Counted from the stretch's first letter, positions 20,734 to 31,841 are shown. The stretch: 64,000 bases of DNA from Candidatus Enterovibrio altilux (GCF_002381345.1 NZ_CP020660.1:310001-374000); one strand, 5' to 3'. Notes: generated by a model not told the origin, from the letters alone. Program-made: numbers and translations.

Positions 20734-21495
20734 TTACGATAAATTTTTTTTGTCCATCGAGTGCTTAGCATTTTTGGGATTCTTGAACACATACCTAGTA
20801 CCATTATAGATTAATGTCAATAATAAGCGGCGGCAATCAGCTTTTCCTGGTTCATTAAACACCATTCCATAGGTTTGTTTACCTCGCTTCGTACGACCAT
20901 TTTTCACCTTACCACTAAGTGCATATGTGTCTTCTGTCATACTGTTCCTGACCTCCAACACAATTCTTTGGTCAACATCAAAGTCCAAGGCCATCGCTTC
21001 ATAACTAAACCCACATCCCCTAGAAGACACATCCGTCAATACTACCCGTAGTTTTCGGTTTGTAAGCTGGATATCGCCAGGAAGGCATAACTCATATCGA
21101 ATTTCATTTCTTAGCAACACCAATTTAGCTTGCTGCGGAACAGGAAAAACCAATATTGAAACAGGTTGATAAATAACATGTGCTATTCGAGTACGAAAAC
21201 AAACCAGAGCGCCGTCCCCATGTTCAAAAATACCTTCAATGTCAATGTTAAACCCTTCTATGAAAAATGAATTATACTTATTTTTAGAAAGCTTTGGCAT
21301 GGTGAAAAAAATATGTTGTTGATCATCAAAACCAATAAAATTTGCTTTAAAATTCAATTTTTGTCCAAGTGGTGTGACGATCTCAAGAGAGGCTTCTGTA
21401 CCATGTTGGATGAAATCCATAGCTTGCAGCCCCATCACTACTTTTTCTCTGGTTTTTGCTGGCGACTTTGTTGCTGGTACTGAATTTATATTCAT
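20734..21495 (-). CDS. YcgR-type PilZ-domain c-di-GMP receptor
   Basis: A 253-residue protein with an N-terminal YcgR-like flagellar-brake domain (residues about 20-115: EASLEIVTPLGQKLNFKANF, HIFFTMPKLSK) and a C-terminal PilZ domain (about 125-235). Both c-di-GMP-binding motifs are present: Arg-x3-Arg in LLRNEIRYEL and Asp-x-Ser-x2-Gly in VLTDVSSRGCGF. Proteins of this layout, such as vibrio PlzD, bind c-di-GMP and alter motility or surface behaviour. It starts at ATG 21495 and is divergent from the prkA operon. No flagellar or cyclase gene is adjacent, so its output is not clear here. Confidence 0.8.
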   Translation of the reverse strand: MNINSVPATKSPAKTREKVVMGLQAMDFIQHGTEASLEIVTPLGQKLNFKANFIGFDDQQHIFFTMPKLSKNKYNSFFIEGFNIDIEGIFEHGDGALVCFRTRIAHVIYQPVSILVFPVPQQAKLVLLRNEIRYELCLPGDIQLTNRKLRVVLTDVSSRGCGFSYEAMALDFDVDQRIVLEVRNSMTEDTYALSGKVKNGRTKRGKQTYGMVFNEPGKADCRRLLLTLIYNGTRYVFKNPKNAKHSMDKKNLS

Positions 21496-21853
21496 AAAAA
21501 CCCCGCCGCAAACACTAAAATATAAATTTTTTTGCTTGCGCTGCTTTCAAAGTAAACGGCTTATTACATAATAATATATAATTAATTTTTACACTCTTAA
21601 TATAATAGATTTTGTTACAAAGTGGTTCTGTTTCCTGATACAAAAAGACACTTAACATCAATAGTAAGCATAATAATGACTTTGCAAAAATAAATACATT
21701 GTACTACGTTCAATCCATTGAATACATAATTGTTTCCCTTGCTTCACCATCAAATGCACAATGAAAATTATGAAAAAAAGTTATACTCCTAGCAAAAGAC
21801 CTTATCCCAAAAGAAAAAAATATTATAAAAATAGGTAAGTCAAATAAGCAAAT

Positions 21854-21870
21854 TAGTTAGTTACTAACTA
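21854..21870. promoter_or_regulatory. Perfect 8-bp palindrome upstream of prkA, candidate operator
   Basis: TAGTTAGT and ACTAACTA are exact inverted repeats around a single T, 82 bp before the prkA start. The short spacer argues for a dimeric protein site rather than an RNA hairpin. I know of no regulator with this exact site; no sigma-54 -24/-12 pair was seen near it. Confidence 0.4.
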
Positions 21871-21889
21871 GTCTTATATGAGTGAGGAT

Positions 21890-21940
21890 ATGAAAACAAC
21901 TGCGACGATATTCTTTCTAGTTGTTAACAGCACGCTTTAA
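21890..21940 (+). CDS. Possible 16-aa leader peptide upstream of prkA
   Basis: An ATG at 21890, preceded by GTGAGG, opens a 16-codon frame, MKTTATIFFLVVNSTL, ending in TAA at 21938-21940. That stop overlaps the start of AAGGGG, the ribosome site of prkA 12 bases further on. Translation of the leader would end over the prkA ribosome site, so translational coupling is plausible. It may equally be chance; conservation in related genomes would decide. Confidence 0.35.
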   Translation: MKTTATIFFLVVNSTL

Positions 21941-21951
21941 GGGGCAGGACC

Positions 21952-23886
21952 ATGAGTATTTTCGATCATTATCATCAACGCTATGAAGGAGCCAAAAATG
22001 AAGAACTTAGCCTTCAAGAGTATTTAAACCTGTGCCGAGGCGACAGCAGTGTTTACGCCAATGCATCGGAACGTTTGTTAATGGCAATAGGAGAGCCCAA
22101 AAGGGTAGATACGGCACTTGAGCCACGTCTGAGCCGGCTTTTTTCTAATCGTATTATTTCACACTACGATACATTTAAAGACTTCTATGGTATGGAAGAA
22201 GCAATCGAGCAAATTATTTCTTACCTCAAGCATGCAGCTCAAGGCCTTGAAGAACGTAAGCAAATTCTCTATTTACTTGGTCCTGTGGGCGGAGGTAAAT
22301 CATCACTGGCAGAAAAGCTCAAAGATTTGATGCAAAATGTGCACATTTACATTCTTGTCGCCAATGGCGAACGCAGTCCTATTAATGACCATCCTTTTTG
22401 TTTATTCGATTCAGCTGAAGATGGCGAATTACTAAAAAGTGACTTCGGCATTCCTCAACGTTACCTTAGTTCTATCATGTCCCCTTGGGCGGCAAAACGT
22501 CTACGCGAGTTTGGCGGAGATATTAGTAAGTTTAGAGTGATGAAAATTAGACCTTCCATCCTTAACCAAATTGCGGTGGCAAAAACAGAACCTGGTGATG
22601 AAAACAACCAAGACATATCGTCTCTGGTTGGTAAAGTCGACATTCGTCAGCTTGAACACTTCGCGCAGGATGATCCAGATGCGTATAGCTATTCAGGGGC
22701 TCTGTGTAAATCCAATCAAGGCTTGATGGAGTTTGTAGAGATGTTCAAAGCACCAATTAAAGTACTGCATCCACTGCTTACAGCCACTCAAGAAGGGAAC
22801 TATAATGGCACTGAAAGCCTCTCAGCATTACCATTTGAAGGCATGATCCTTGCGCACTCAAACGAATCTGAGTGGCAAACATTCCGTAACAATAAAAATA
22901 ACGAGGCCTTCCTAGACCGTGTTTACATCGTAAAAGTACCTTACTGTCTACGTGTATCGGAGGAGATGAAAATTTACAACAAATTACTGCAACATAGTGA
23001 GCTATCATCAGCACCTTGTTCACCAAGTACACTTGATATCCTAGCTCGTTTCAGTATTCTCTCACGATTGAAAGAACCAGACAATTCAAGTATTTTTTCA
23101 AAAATGCGAGTTTATGATGGTGAAACACTAAAAGACACTGATCCAAAAGCCAAATCATATCAAGAATACCGTGACTATGCAGGTGTTGACGAAGGCATGA
23201 ATGGTCTATCTACGCGTTTCGCATTCAAAATACTATCTCGAGTATTCAACTTTGACCACTCTGAAGTCGCTGCCAATCCTGTACACCTATTCTACGTACT
23301 TGAACAGCAAATTGAACGGGAACAGTTTCCACAAGAATTTGCAGAAAAATATATTGAGCATCTCAAAGGGTACTTAATCCCTAAATATGTCGAATTTATT
23401 GGGAAAGAAATTCAAACTGCCTACCTCGAATCCTATTCTGAATATGGTCAAAATATTTTTGATCGTTATGTTATGTATGCAGATTTCTGGATTCAAGATC
23501 AAGAATATAGAGACCCAGATACTGGCCAACTGTTCGACCGCTCTGCATTAAATAGTGAGCTAGAGAAGATTGAAAAGCCTGCAGGTATCAGTAATCCTAA
23601 AGACTTTCGGAATGAAATCGTCAACTTCGTACTCCGGGCTCGTGCTAATAATGAAGGTAAAAATCCTGGTTGGACAAGCTACGAAAAACTTCGCACTGTG
23701 ATCGAAAAAAAAATGTTTTCAAATACAGAAGAATTATTGCCTGTAATTTCCTTCAATACGAAAACTTCTAATGAAGAACAAAAAAAACACGACGACTTCG
23801 TCGCTCGTATGATGGAAAAGGGTTATACTCGAAAGCAAGTACGACTCCTATCTGAATGGTACTTACGCGTACGTAAGTCTTCATAA
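21952..23886 (+). CDS. yeaG: PrkA-type AAA+ serine protein kinase (YeaG)
   Basis: Exactly 644 residues, the length of Escherichia coli YeaG. The N-terminal PrkA AAA+ domain carries the Walker A loop LLGPVGGGKSSLAEKL (residues about 106-121) and YGMEEAIEQIISYLKHAAQG before it. The C-terminal region holds the kinase-like PrkA domain (FHDFVARMMEKGYTRKQVR-like end, read HDDFVARMMEKGYTRKQVR). The family takes part in nutrient-stress and stationary-phase adaptation. The ribosome site AAGGGGC precedes ATG 21952. It is the first gene of a three-gene set with yeaH and ycgB, the standard operon, and all three are intact, which suggests selection keeps this stress module. Confidence 0.93.
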   Translation: MSIFDHYHQRYEGAKNEELSLQEYLNLCRGDSSVYANASERLLMAIGEPKRVDTALEPRLSRLFSNRIISHYDTFKDFYGMEEAIEQIISYLKHAAQGLEERKQILYLLGPVGGGKSSLAEKLKDLMQNVHIYILVANGERSPINDHPFCLFDSAEDGELLKSDFGIPQRYLSSIMSPWAAKRLREFGGDISKFRVMKIRPSILNQIAVAKTEPGDENNQDISSLVGKVDIRQLEHFAQDDPDAYSYSGALCKSNQGLMEFVEMFKAPIKVLHPLLTATQEGNYNGTESLSALPFEGMILAHSNESEWQTFRNNKNNEAFLDRVYIVKVPYCLRVSEEMKIYNKLLQHSELSSAPCSPSTLDILARFSILSRLKEPDNSSIFSKMRVYDGETLKDTDPKAKSYQEYRDYAGVDEGMNGLSTRFAFKILSRVFNFDHSEVAANPVHLFYVLEQQIEREQFPQEFAEKYIEHLKGYLIPKYVEFIGKEIQTAYLESYSEYGQNIFDRYVMYADFWIQDQEYRDPDTGQLFDRSALNSELEKIEKPAGISNPKDFRNEIVNFVLRARANNEGKNPGWTSYEKLRTVIEKKMFSNTEELLPVISFNTKTSNEEQKKHDDFVARMMEKGYTRKQVRLLSEWYLRVRKSS

Positions 23887-23922
23887 ATCGCATAGACGAG
23901 AAGTAACAACATACGGGGGCTT

Positions 23923-25194
23923 ATGACGCATTTTATAGATCGACGGCTCAACGGAAAAAACAAGAGTACGGTAAATCGTCAGCGTTTTTTAAGGCGTCAC
24001 AAAAGGCAAATTAAAAAATCAATTGCTGATGCTGTAACTCAGCGCTCAATAACAGATGTGCATAGTGGTGAAAACATAACTATTCCTTCTCGAGACATCC
24101 GTGAGCCAACATTCCATCAAGGTAAAGGAGGACAGCGAGATGCGGTTCACGCAGGTAATGACCAATTCATTCCAGGAGATTGCATTGAACGTCCATTAGG
24201 ACATGATGACTGTGATCATGCAGGAAAAGGTAAAGCGAGCCAAGATGGCGAAGGACAAGATGATTTTATTTTTCAGATTTCAAAAGACGAATATCTCAAT
24301 TTATTATTCGAAGATTTAGAGTTGCCAAATCTTCGAAAAAATCAAATAACAAACTTGATTGAATATAAAACGTATCGCTCAGGCTTTAAAGCAACAGGTA
24401 TACCTGCCAATATTGCTATTCTTCGCTCGTTAAAAAATTCTCTTGCCAGACGAACAGCAATGTCTGCGGGCAAGCACAAAAAATTCAAAGAACTTGAAAT
24501 AGAGTTGGCAGCGTTAACAGGTACTGAGCCAGCTCAACCTTTAGAAGAAAAGCGCATTCTAGAAGAGATTCAAATACTCAAAGAACAAATAGCAGCAGTA
24601 CCGTTTATAGATACTTTTGATTTTCGATTTAAAAACTATGAAAAACGACCTCAACCTAGCAGTCAAGCAGTGATGTTTTGTTTAATGGATGTCTCTGGTT
24701 CCATGGATCAGGGTACCAAAGATATCGCTAAACGTTTTTATATATTGCTTTATCTGTTCTTAACTCGGACTTACAAAAGCGTAAAAGTTGTTTTTATTAG
24801 ACACCACACTCAAGCTAAGGAAGTCGATGAACACGAGTTTTTTCATTCACAAGAAACAGGTGGCACTATCGTCTCAAGTGCCCTAAGATTAATGGATGAT
24901 GTTATCAAATCACGTTACTCATCCAATGCATGGAATGTGTACGCAGCACAAGCGTCTGATGGTGATAACTGGGCGGACGATTCACCCTGCTGCCGAGAAC
25001 TACTCGAACGCAATTTACTTCCGGTAACACGATATTATTCTTATATTGAAATTACACGCCGTGCGCACCAAACACTGTGGTGTGAATATGAAAACCTTAA
25101 TAAAAAATACGATAATTTTACTATGCAAAACATTCAAACTGTCGACGATATATTCCCAGTTTTCAAAAAATTATTTAAGAAGCAAGTAAGCTAA
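23923..25194 (+). CDS. yeaH: YeaH/YhbH-family von Willebrand-type protein
   Basis: 423 residues, matching YeaH (427 in Escherichia coli). The N-terminus is basic ([24 protein letters not shown]) as in the DUF444 family. The middle is polar and includes [13 protein letters not shown] and [10 protein letters not shown]. The C-terminal half contains a metal-ion-dependent adhesion site Asp-x-Ser-x-Ser in [16 protein letters not shown] (residues about 250-265) and [19 protein letters not shown]. Family members work with the PrkA kinase and SpoVR proteins in stress responses; the precise biochemical role is not known. It lies 36 bp after yeaG with a ribosome site GGGGGC. Confidence 0.92.
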   Translation: MTHFIDRRLNGKNKSTVNRQRFLRRHKRQIKKSIADAVTQRSITDVHSGENITIPSRDIREPTFHQGKGGQRDAVHAGNDQFIPGDCIERPLGHDDCDHAGKGKASQDGEGQDDFIFQISKDEYLNLLFEDLELPNLRKNQITNLIEYKTYRSGFKATGIPANIAILRSLKNSLARRTAMSAGKHKKFKELEIELAALTGTEPAQPLEEKRILEEIQILKEQIAAVPFIDTFDFRFKNYEKRPQPSSQAVMFCLMDVSGSMDQGTKDIAKRFYILLYLFLTRTYKSVKVVFIRHHTQAKEVDEHEFFHSQETGGTIVSSALRLMDDVIKSRYSSNAWNVYAAQASDGDNWADDSPCCRELLERNLLPVTRYYSYIEITRRAHQTLWCEYENLNKKYDNFTMQNIQTVDDIFPVFKKLFKKQVS

Positions 25195-25259
25195 TAGGCT
25201 TGCCATTGGATACGCACAAGATATCTTGTGTTAGCTAAAAAAAGCTCAGGAGAACCACT

Positions 25260-26768
25260 ATGGCTGTCACAACAAAGAAAAAACATAAGGTACTCAGTGA
25301 TGGACCAGACTGGACATTTACTCTCCTCGAACAATACCAAACTGAGATACAGCGCGTAGCTGGCTATTACAAGCTAGACACATACGTTAATCAAATCGAA
25401 ATTATTACCTCTGAACAAATGATGGATGCCTACTCTAGCATAGGCATGCCAATTAATTACAGCCATTGGTCTTTTGGTAAAAAATTCATTGAAACAGCTC
25501 GAAATTATAAACACGGTCATATGGGGCTAGCTTATGAAATTGTCATTAATTCGAACCCATGTATTGCATACTTAATGGAAGAAAACACCATTACTATGCA
25601 GGCACTTGTCATAGCGCATGCATGCTATGGTCACAACTCTTTCTTTAAAGGCAACTACCTATTTCAAACTTGGACCGATGCAGGTTCCATCATTGATTAC
25701 CTGCTTTTTGCAAAAAACTATATAAGTGAATGCGAAGAAAAATATGGTGTTGATGAAGTTGAGAAATTACTCGACTCTTGTCACGCGCTAATGAATTACG
25801 GTGTCGACCGTTACAAGCGCCCGCAAAAAATTTCAATGGCAGAAGAAGCAACGCGTCAAAAGACCCGTGAGGATTACCTTCAAACTCAAGTTAACGCACT
25901 ATGGAAAACCATTCCCATCAGCGAACAGAAACGTGAAATGGTACTGGAAAGGTTCCCTTCAGAGCCACAAGAAAACATCCTCTATTTCTTTGAAAAGCAC
26001 GCTCCTCTTTTAGAGCCTTGGCAACGTGAAGTCATACGTATCATCCGTAAAACTAGCCAGTATTTTTACCCACAGAAACAAACGCAAGTGATGAATGAAG
26101 GTTGGGCAACATTCTGGCATTACACCATTTTGAACCATTTATACGATGAAGGCTTGGTATCTGACCGTTTCATAATAGAGTTCTTACATAGCCATACAAA
26201 TGTCGTGGCACAACCTCCTTATAATAGTAGGTACTACTGCGGTATCAACCCGTATGCACTAGGCTTTGCTATGTTTACTGATATTCGACGAATTTGTGAA
26301 AATCCAACCGAAGAAGACAAACACTGGTTTCCAAATATTGCTGGGTCTAACTGGCTCGAAAATATTCATTTTGCGATGAATAACTTTAAAGATGAAAGCT
26401 TCATTAGTCAATTTTTGTCACCCAAAGTTATGCGAGACATGAAATTATTTGCCATCAATGATGATGACCGACAAAATCACATGAAAGTGACAAGCATTCA
26501 TAACGAAGAAGGCTATCAGCAGCTCCGTGAAAAGTTATCCGCGCAGTACAATCTCGCGAATCACGAACCCAACATTCAAATATGGAATGGGGCCCTAAGC
26601 GATAATCGTTCTCTAACTCTTCGTTACGTACCACATAATAGAATTCCGCTGGCTCACTCCCACAACGAAGTGCTTAAACATGTTCATCGATTATGGGGGT
26701 TTAAAGTGGTACTTGAAGAGGAAGTAGCATCTGGTAAAGGGGAAATCATCGCAACATGTCCGAATTAA
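25260..26768 (+). CDS. ycgB: SpoVR-family protein YcgB
   Basis: 502 residues, close to the 510 of Escherichia coli YcgB. Family stretches are DWTFTLLEQYQTEIQRVAGYYKLD at the N-terminus (residues about 14-38), the His-rich segment HACYGHNSFFKGNYLF (residues about 120-135), QVMNEGWATFWHYTILNHLYDEG near 275-300, and NPYALGFAMFTDIRRI near 330. It completes the yeaG-yeaH-ycgB operon, 65 bp after yeaH, behind AGGAG. The molecular function is unknown; the link to stationary-phase adaptation is from the operon partners. 26769-27131 downstream shows no gene or clear terminator. Confidence 0.92.
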   Translation: MAVTTKKKHKVLSDGPDWTFTLLEQYQTEIQRVAGYYKLDTYVNQIEIITSEQMMDAYSSIGMPINYSHWSFGKKFIETARNYKHGHMGLAYEIVINSNPCIAYLMEENTITMQALVIAHACYGHNSFFKGNYLFQTWTDAGSIIDYLLFAKNYISECEEKYGVDEVEKLLDSCHALMNYGVDRYKRPQKISMAEEATRQKTREDYLQTQVNALWKTIPISEQKREMVLERFPSEPQENILYFFEKHAPLLEPWQREVIRIIRKTSQYFYPQKQTQVMNEGWATFWHYTILNHLYDEGLVSDRFIIEFLHSHTNVVAQPPYNSRYYCGINPYALGFAMFTDIRRICENPTEEDKHWFPNIAGSNWLENIHFAMNNFKDESFISQFLSPKVMRDMKLFAINDDDRQNHMKVTSIHNEEGYQQLREKLSAQYNLANHEPNIQIWNGALSDNRSLTLRYVPHNRIPLAHSHNEVLKHVHRLWGFKVVLEEEVASGKGEIIATCPN

Positions 26769-27131
26769 CCACCACTTAAGCAGGATTTGATTCTAAGAAC
26801 ATAAGCCTAAAAGGATCCTCCTAATTATATATTCAATACAGTAACATAGCCAGTTTTTAAAATGATCCTACTAAATTTTGAATAACTTATTTTTATGTTT
26901 TCTAGAAAACGTGTATTTAATAAGTTGACTATGGTTTAAAAGTAATCCTTACATTCAACAAATGCACAAAATGCGTTGTCGTGCATTATCATTAATTTTG
27001 AGTACCCGATCGTTGAGTCATTTTGAGTGTGTATTAAGGTCAAATTCTTCGGTTAAATGAGCTATGCGTAGAACTTACCAAAAATCTGTGTATACTTGAG
27101 AAAAATTTCATACACATTGTAGCCATCCGTA

Positions 27132-28408
27132 GGCTTTATTTCCTAACTCAAGTTCAGATAGCAAATCCCAATATGATTAACGATTAAAGAATTGCTTTTA
27201 TTTTAGGCATACCTAGCCCGGTCAGCTTATTTAACGCTTGTATCATACCGTAAGTTTCGCTAACCTAAACATTATGATCGCTTAAGCTCAATGTCCCTCC
27301 GAGTAATTTTTTGACTCGAAACGTTTCCGTCTCTAATAGGGAACGTTTATAATAACCATACCTCATTTTTCAATGTCTATTTAAATTATATAATTTCTGG
27401 TAACTGATCGCTAAATTACGCGGATGACATCGCTCCCCAAAAGTTACTCCTTTTCTTGGTGGTATGAGTGAAACCGACCGTTTAATACGAACAGTTTCGT
27501 AACATTGTCTGGTATCGCAAGCATCATCGACTAATATTTCATTAATTTTTCGGCGGGTCTGTTTGAGTAAGTTGGTAGCACTTCACCATCAGTCATATTT
27601 GATACACTTAACTTAACAACAATGATTTCATACGCATGTATATTTACCGCTAAATGTAACTTGCACCAAACTCGCTGCTTTCCATCAGTGTCATCCTGTT
27701 TTACTTTCCATTCACTTCTGCCGTAAATTTTGAGTCCTGTAGGCTCAATAACTAGGTGCTGGATGGTTCCTGTATTCTTCGTCTTGAACGTGATGTTAAC
27801 TGTTTGGGCTCGCTTGCTATGCATAAATAGTGAGGGCATTACAACTGCAATTGAACAATCTTAAAAAACAGAATTAGTGAATCCTTGCAGACCTCTCAAT
27901 GACATTGAAAATACGCATTTAATCATGAGGGCCGTTATAATGGCTAAGTCACTAAATAAATGATGTCTCCCATGATTACCCTATGTAGTTTAATTCCATA
28001 GCAAAATGGCTTATTCATTAACCCAGAATGTTAATGAGCCACGATTGACTAAAGCTTGATTATACTGCTTCCAGTTAGTCATTTTATAGCTAAGCTTGTT
28101 CATGGATCTAAATATTTGAGTTATTCTAGCTGTTTAAAGTGTTGATTGAAAATTTAGTTCCATGACTTAAGAAATAAAGCCAATTACCATAAACGGTTCC
28201 TAGCAGAGACAGCAATGGTTGGAGTTAGAAAATTACTGAGAGGGACATTAAGCCGAAGAAATCACATAACTCAGGTTAGCGAAACCTACGCCGTGATAAA
28301 AAACGCCAAATAAGCTGACAGAACGAGGTATTCTTAAAACGAAAACGAGCATCTAATAATTGATTATTTTAGGATTTGCTATCTGAACTCGGATTAGGTA
28401 AAAAAGCC
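27132..28408 (-). mobile_element. IS5-family composite element, best-preserved copy (1,277 bp)
   Basis: The outer left end GGCTTTATTTCCTAACTC is at 27132 and the outer right end GGTAAAAAAGCC finishes at 28408. The reverse body reaches the internal terminal repeat GAAATAAAGCC (ending 28181), then the forward tail AATTACCATAAACGG begins. Bases 27132-27357 and 28182-28408 are inverted copies of each other, both corresponding to the transposase-3' end of the element. The transposase reads in fragments (KTKNTGTIQHLVIEPTGLK) with a TGA before the YREK motif near 27375. No target duplication is visible. It serves as the reference copy for the composite family in this window. Confidence 0.88.
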
Positions 28409-29069
28409 AACAATGAGTTAAGAATTTTCTTGTGTTCTAAATTTACATTGCGTTAACTTACATAATAATCTCGAATATCATATTTAATGTGCACATGCGG
28501 CATGTAATTTTATCAATTTATTGTCGCAAGTAGGTACTGGAACCTTAACTTTAGTGGAAGGGCATTGATAGAGTTATTCGGTCGTAGAAGGTCAGGGATA
28601 TATTGAGGAACCCAACAGTAAGTAAATTATGTACTCATTTAACTCTTATTTTACCACATTTCAGTATTATTACTAAGTATTACATTAATCAATCTGATCC
28701 TTTGAAATTTTAGTCTCGTGTTTCATGAATTCATGAGTCAAATTATATGGTTTTTTTTACGCTTGTATTCATTGTTTTTTTTCCACATGATAGTTCTCTG
28801 TTTGGTGAAAGTCCGCTGTACGGAGACTATTATATCTATTTTTTGTAGTGTATTTTATCTGTAAATATATTTCTCCATAAGAGCATCATGCATAAAAAAT
28901 AATATACTGGAAAAGCTTTTGTTGTGGTGTTTAGGTGGCAAGACGAGAATGAACAACGGAGTGATCAATTACACCACTAATACTTTGGGCAAAACAATTG
29001 AAAGCATGATTCCTATATTACAAGGTCTACACGATCTTACACCTGACAAATTATTACTTAGCTAAGAGC
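28409..29069. other. Intergenic or decayed stretch before dat-ddc
   Basis: No recognised gene. A frame from 28948 reads MNNGVINYTTNTLGKTIESM and on to LLLS with a stop at about 29065. It may be a relic, but I cannot assign it. The remainder is AT-rich without evident structure. Confidence 0.3.
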
Positions 29070-30787
29070 ATTATGAGTCTGACATGTGTTCTTATCCTCA
29101 CCGTTTACCTATAACTATTAAAAAAGCATCAAAAATTTTGGTTGAAAATAGTTAGAGTAAGTTTATCTCGGCTGTCTCGCTGGCGCTGGAGCTTTAACGT
29201 TAGGGCACAACCATCCAGCGATTAATCATGCTTTAATTGAGCAATTAAATGCTGGCATTCCATATCAAACACTTAATATAATGACGCTGGCTAAAGATAA
29301 TTTCATTCATGAATTAATAATGTTTTTCCTGCAAAATTTTTCTAAAAATACCAAAGTACAATTTTATGGACGGGTCGGGAACCGATGTTGCCGAAGCAGC
29401 TATCAAACTTACAAAACAAACAACAGGACGAAATACTATTACTGCTTTTCATGGCACATACCTCGGTATGACTAATGGAACGATGTCAATGATAGGGGAA
29501 CCTTGAAACCAAATCTCGTCACCAAGGCTTGATGCCAAACGTTCATTTTTTCCTTTTCCTTACGATTTACATTGCTCCTTGGGTCTTCAAGAGAAACCAG
29601 ATGCACGTCCAGGACTGCAATATATTTAACGGATTTTAGTGAATGATAAGAGCAGGCTTCAAAAGCCCGCAGCTATGATTGTTGAGCCGATTCAAGGTAA
29701 AGGTGGTATTATTCCCGCTCTTCCTTTTTGACTTCAAGAACTTCATCGTATTACTAAAAAAATAGTATATTACTAATATTCAATTAAATTCAATGCGACA
29801 TTGGTAAAACAGGGACCCACTTTACATTTGAAGACGCGGGTGTAAAACCTGACCTTTTATGTCTTTCAAAAGCGGTGAGAGACGGCTTGCCAATGTCTAT
29901 ATTGATCTTCGACAAAGAGATTGACACTTGGTTACCAGGTGAACATACGGGCACGTTTCGTGGTAACCAATTGGCCATGGTATCAGGCGTGAAAGCAATG
30001 GAAATAATCCGTCGTGATAATTTTGCAAACAAAGCAAAAATGACTGGTAATTATATTCGGCATGGATTGCAAAAAATTGCTACTTGCATAAGTTGTATTG
30101 TGGACGTTCGTGGTAAAGGCTTAATGCTTGGCATAGAGATCTATAACCCAGAAGATGGTAGTAACAAGTTTGGTGAGCCTCTCGCGACATCTGAATTAAT
30201 CATTGGTCTCCAATGTGCGGCGCTAGAGTATGGACTGACTATCGAAAAAGATGGTCACGAAGGATCAGTTTTATGTTTCCCACCCCCCGATGATTATTTT
30301 TTTGAATAAATTAATTTTGCCCTTCATGCACTACAAGCCGCCATCGGATCGTTAGGAGAACCTAAGCAAGCCGTTCAGTCTGCAGATGCATTGCAACAAA
30401 ACTGGCGCAATCATTTTATTCATGTTGGCAAAAATGGCGCAGAAAGTTTTGAGGCAGCAATGACCCAAAGTACTTAAGCATTGAAAAAGATCTTTGAAAA
30501 CTCAAAGGTTCCTTATAGAGGTATTGATCCAACAGTTCTCGCATCTCTCAAATTCAGCATGTTAACTTAGGAAAATTTCCTCGGTCTTTGACTAATGTTG
30601 TTAAAGAAACCAGCGAGTTAATTGGTCAGAACTCTATCGTTGTTCAACATTTACATTTTATTGTGCATCTCTATACGCCGCCGCTCATTCCAGTCATAAT
30701 GGCTGAAGCTTTTATCTCGGCACTAAACCAGTCTATGGATTCATGGGATCAAGCCAGTGTGGTCACTTTTGTGGAACAAGAAGTGTG
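29070..30787 (+). pseudogene. N-terminal part of fused diaminobutyrate aminotransferase / decarboxylase (Dat-Ddc), broken
   Basis: A class III aminotransferase in several frames: YPHRLPITIKKASKILVE, then GHNHPAINHALIEQLNAG, TDVAEAAIKLTKQTTGRN, PAAMIVEPIQGKGGI, and a longer intact block at 29875-30306 with the PLP-lysine region CLSKAV and GTFRGNQLAMVSGVKAMEI. It runs on into the start of a PLP decarboxylase (NSIVVQHLHF, ALNQSMDSWDQASVVTF, VEQEV), the layout of the vibrio fused enzyme that makes 1,3-diaminopropane for norspermidine. Multiple frameshifts and stops kill it. It ends abruptly at 30787 against part of an IS. The missing C-terminal part lies at 48498-49545 on the opposite strand. Confidence 0.85.
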
Positions 30788-31600
30788 CTCCCTTAACTCA
30801 AGGTTCCTCTCGATAATTTTTGACTTAACCCATTGTCGTTTCTGATAGAAAACGGTTTATGGTACCAGACCTAGTTTCGCAATGCTGATTTAAACCGTAT
30901 AGCTTGGCAATTGACCGCTAACTTACGCTAATGATCTCGTTTCCAAAATATTACTCCTTTTCTTGGTGATATCAGTTGAATCGCTCGTTTAACACGAATA
31001 GTTTCGTAAGATTGTTTGGTGTCATAAACACCATTAGCTGATATTGCATTGATTTTTCAGTAAGTCTATTTTAGTAAGTGAGGTAGCACTTCACAGTCAG
31101 TCATATATGATGCATCATAATTCAGCAGCAATGATTTTATGCGTATTTATATGTACTGTTAAATGTAACTTGTGCCAGACACACTGTTTTCCATCAATGC
31201 CATGCTTTTTTATTTGTCAATTTTCTTCACTGTAGACTTTAAGCCCTGTAAAATCAATGGCTAAGTGCTGATGCTTCTTTTACTCTTCGTCTTGAACGTA
31301 ATGTTCACTGTTTTGGTTCGCTTGCTAATGCATGAATAGTGAGAGCATGGCACTGGTAGTTGAGCAAGTTTCAAAACAAGATTTATAAATTTTTGCAGAT
31401 CTGTTAATAGCATTGTAAATACGCGTTTAATCATGAGGTCCGTTGCAATGGCTCAGTCGCTAAATACATGAAATTTCCAACGATTACCCGACTTAGTTTG
31501 ATTCCAGAGCTGAATAGCTCCTGTATCAATTCAATACATTAGTGAGCTATAATTAATTCAAGCTTAATTATACTATTTTAAGTTAGTGGTAAATTTTATA
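30788..31600 (-). mobile_element. Partial IS5-family element at inversion breakpoint
   Basis: It begins without a terminal repeat, directly after the Dat-Ddc codons, at an internal position about 130 bp from an element end (GTGCTCCCTTAACTC). It runs to about 31600 in reverse orientation and decays in the 5' region of the transposase. The missing ~130-bp end is at 49546-49680. 31601-31841 holds no gene. Confidence 0.8.
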
Positions 31601-31841
31601 TTCAACGTAGTACGAAGAAGAATTTTACCCTTTGCACACGCTTAAAATAATTTATATAAAAAGGATAGGGTACTTAAAATTAACAAAAATATAATCTTAA
31701 ATTTATTATCTAGTTTCCTGATTCAAAAAATACAATCCCTTCAATATAATAACTTTACCAATCATACAGTATTTTTATTACTTTTTTTCCCCTGCTCCAC
31801 CAATACATGTCATCTTCCTGTTTTTTATTTTTAAAATATGC

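Noticed and set aside
28948-29065. A short gene MNNGVINYTTNTLGK... before dat
   Set aside because: No ribosome site, no recognisable family, and surrounded by decayed sequence.
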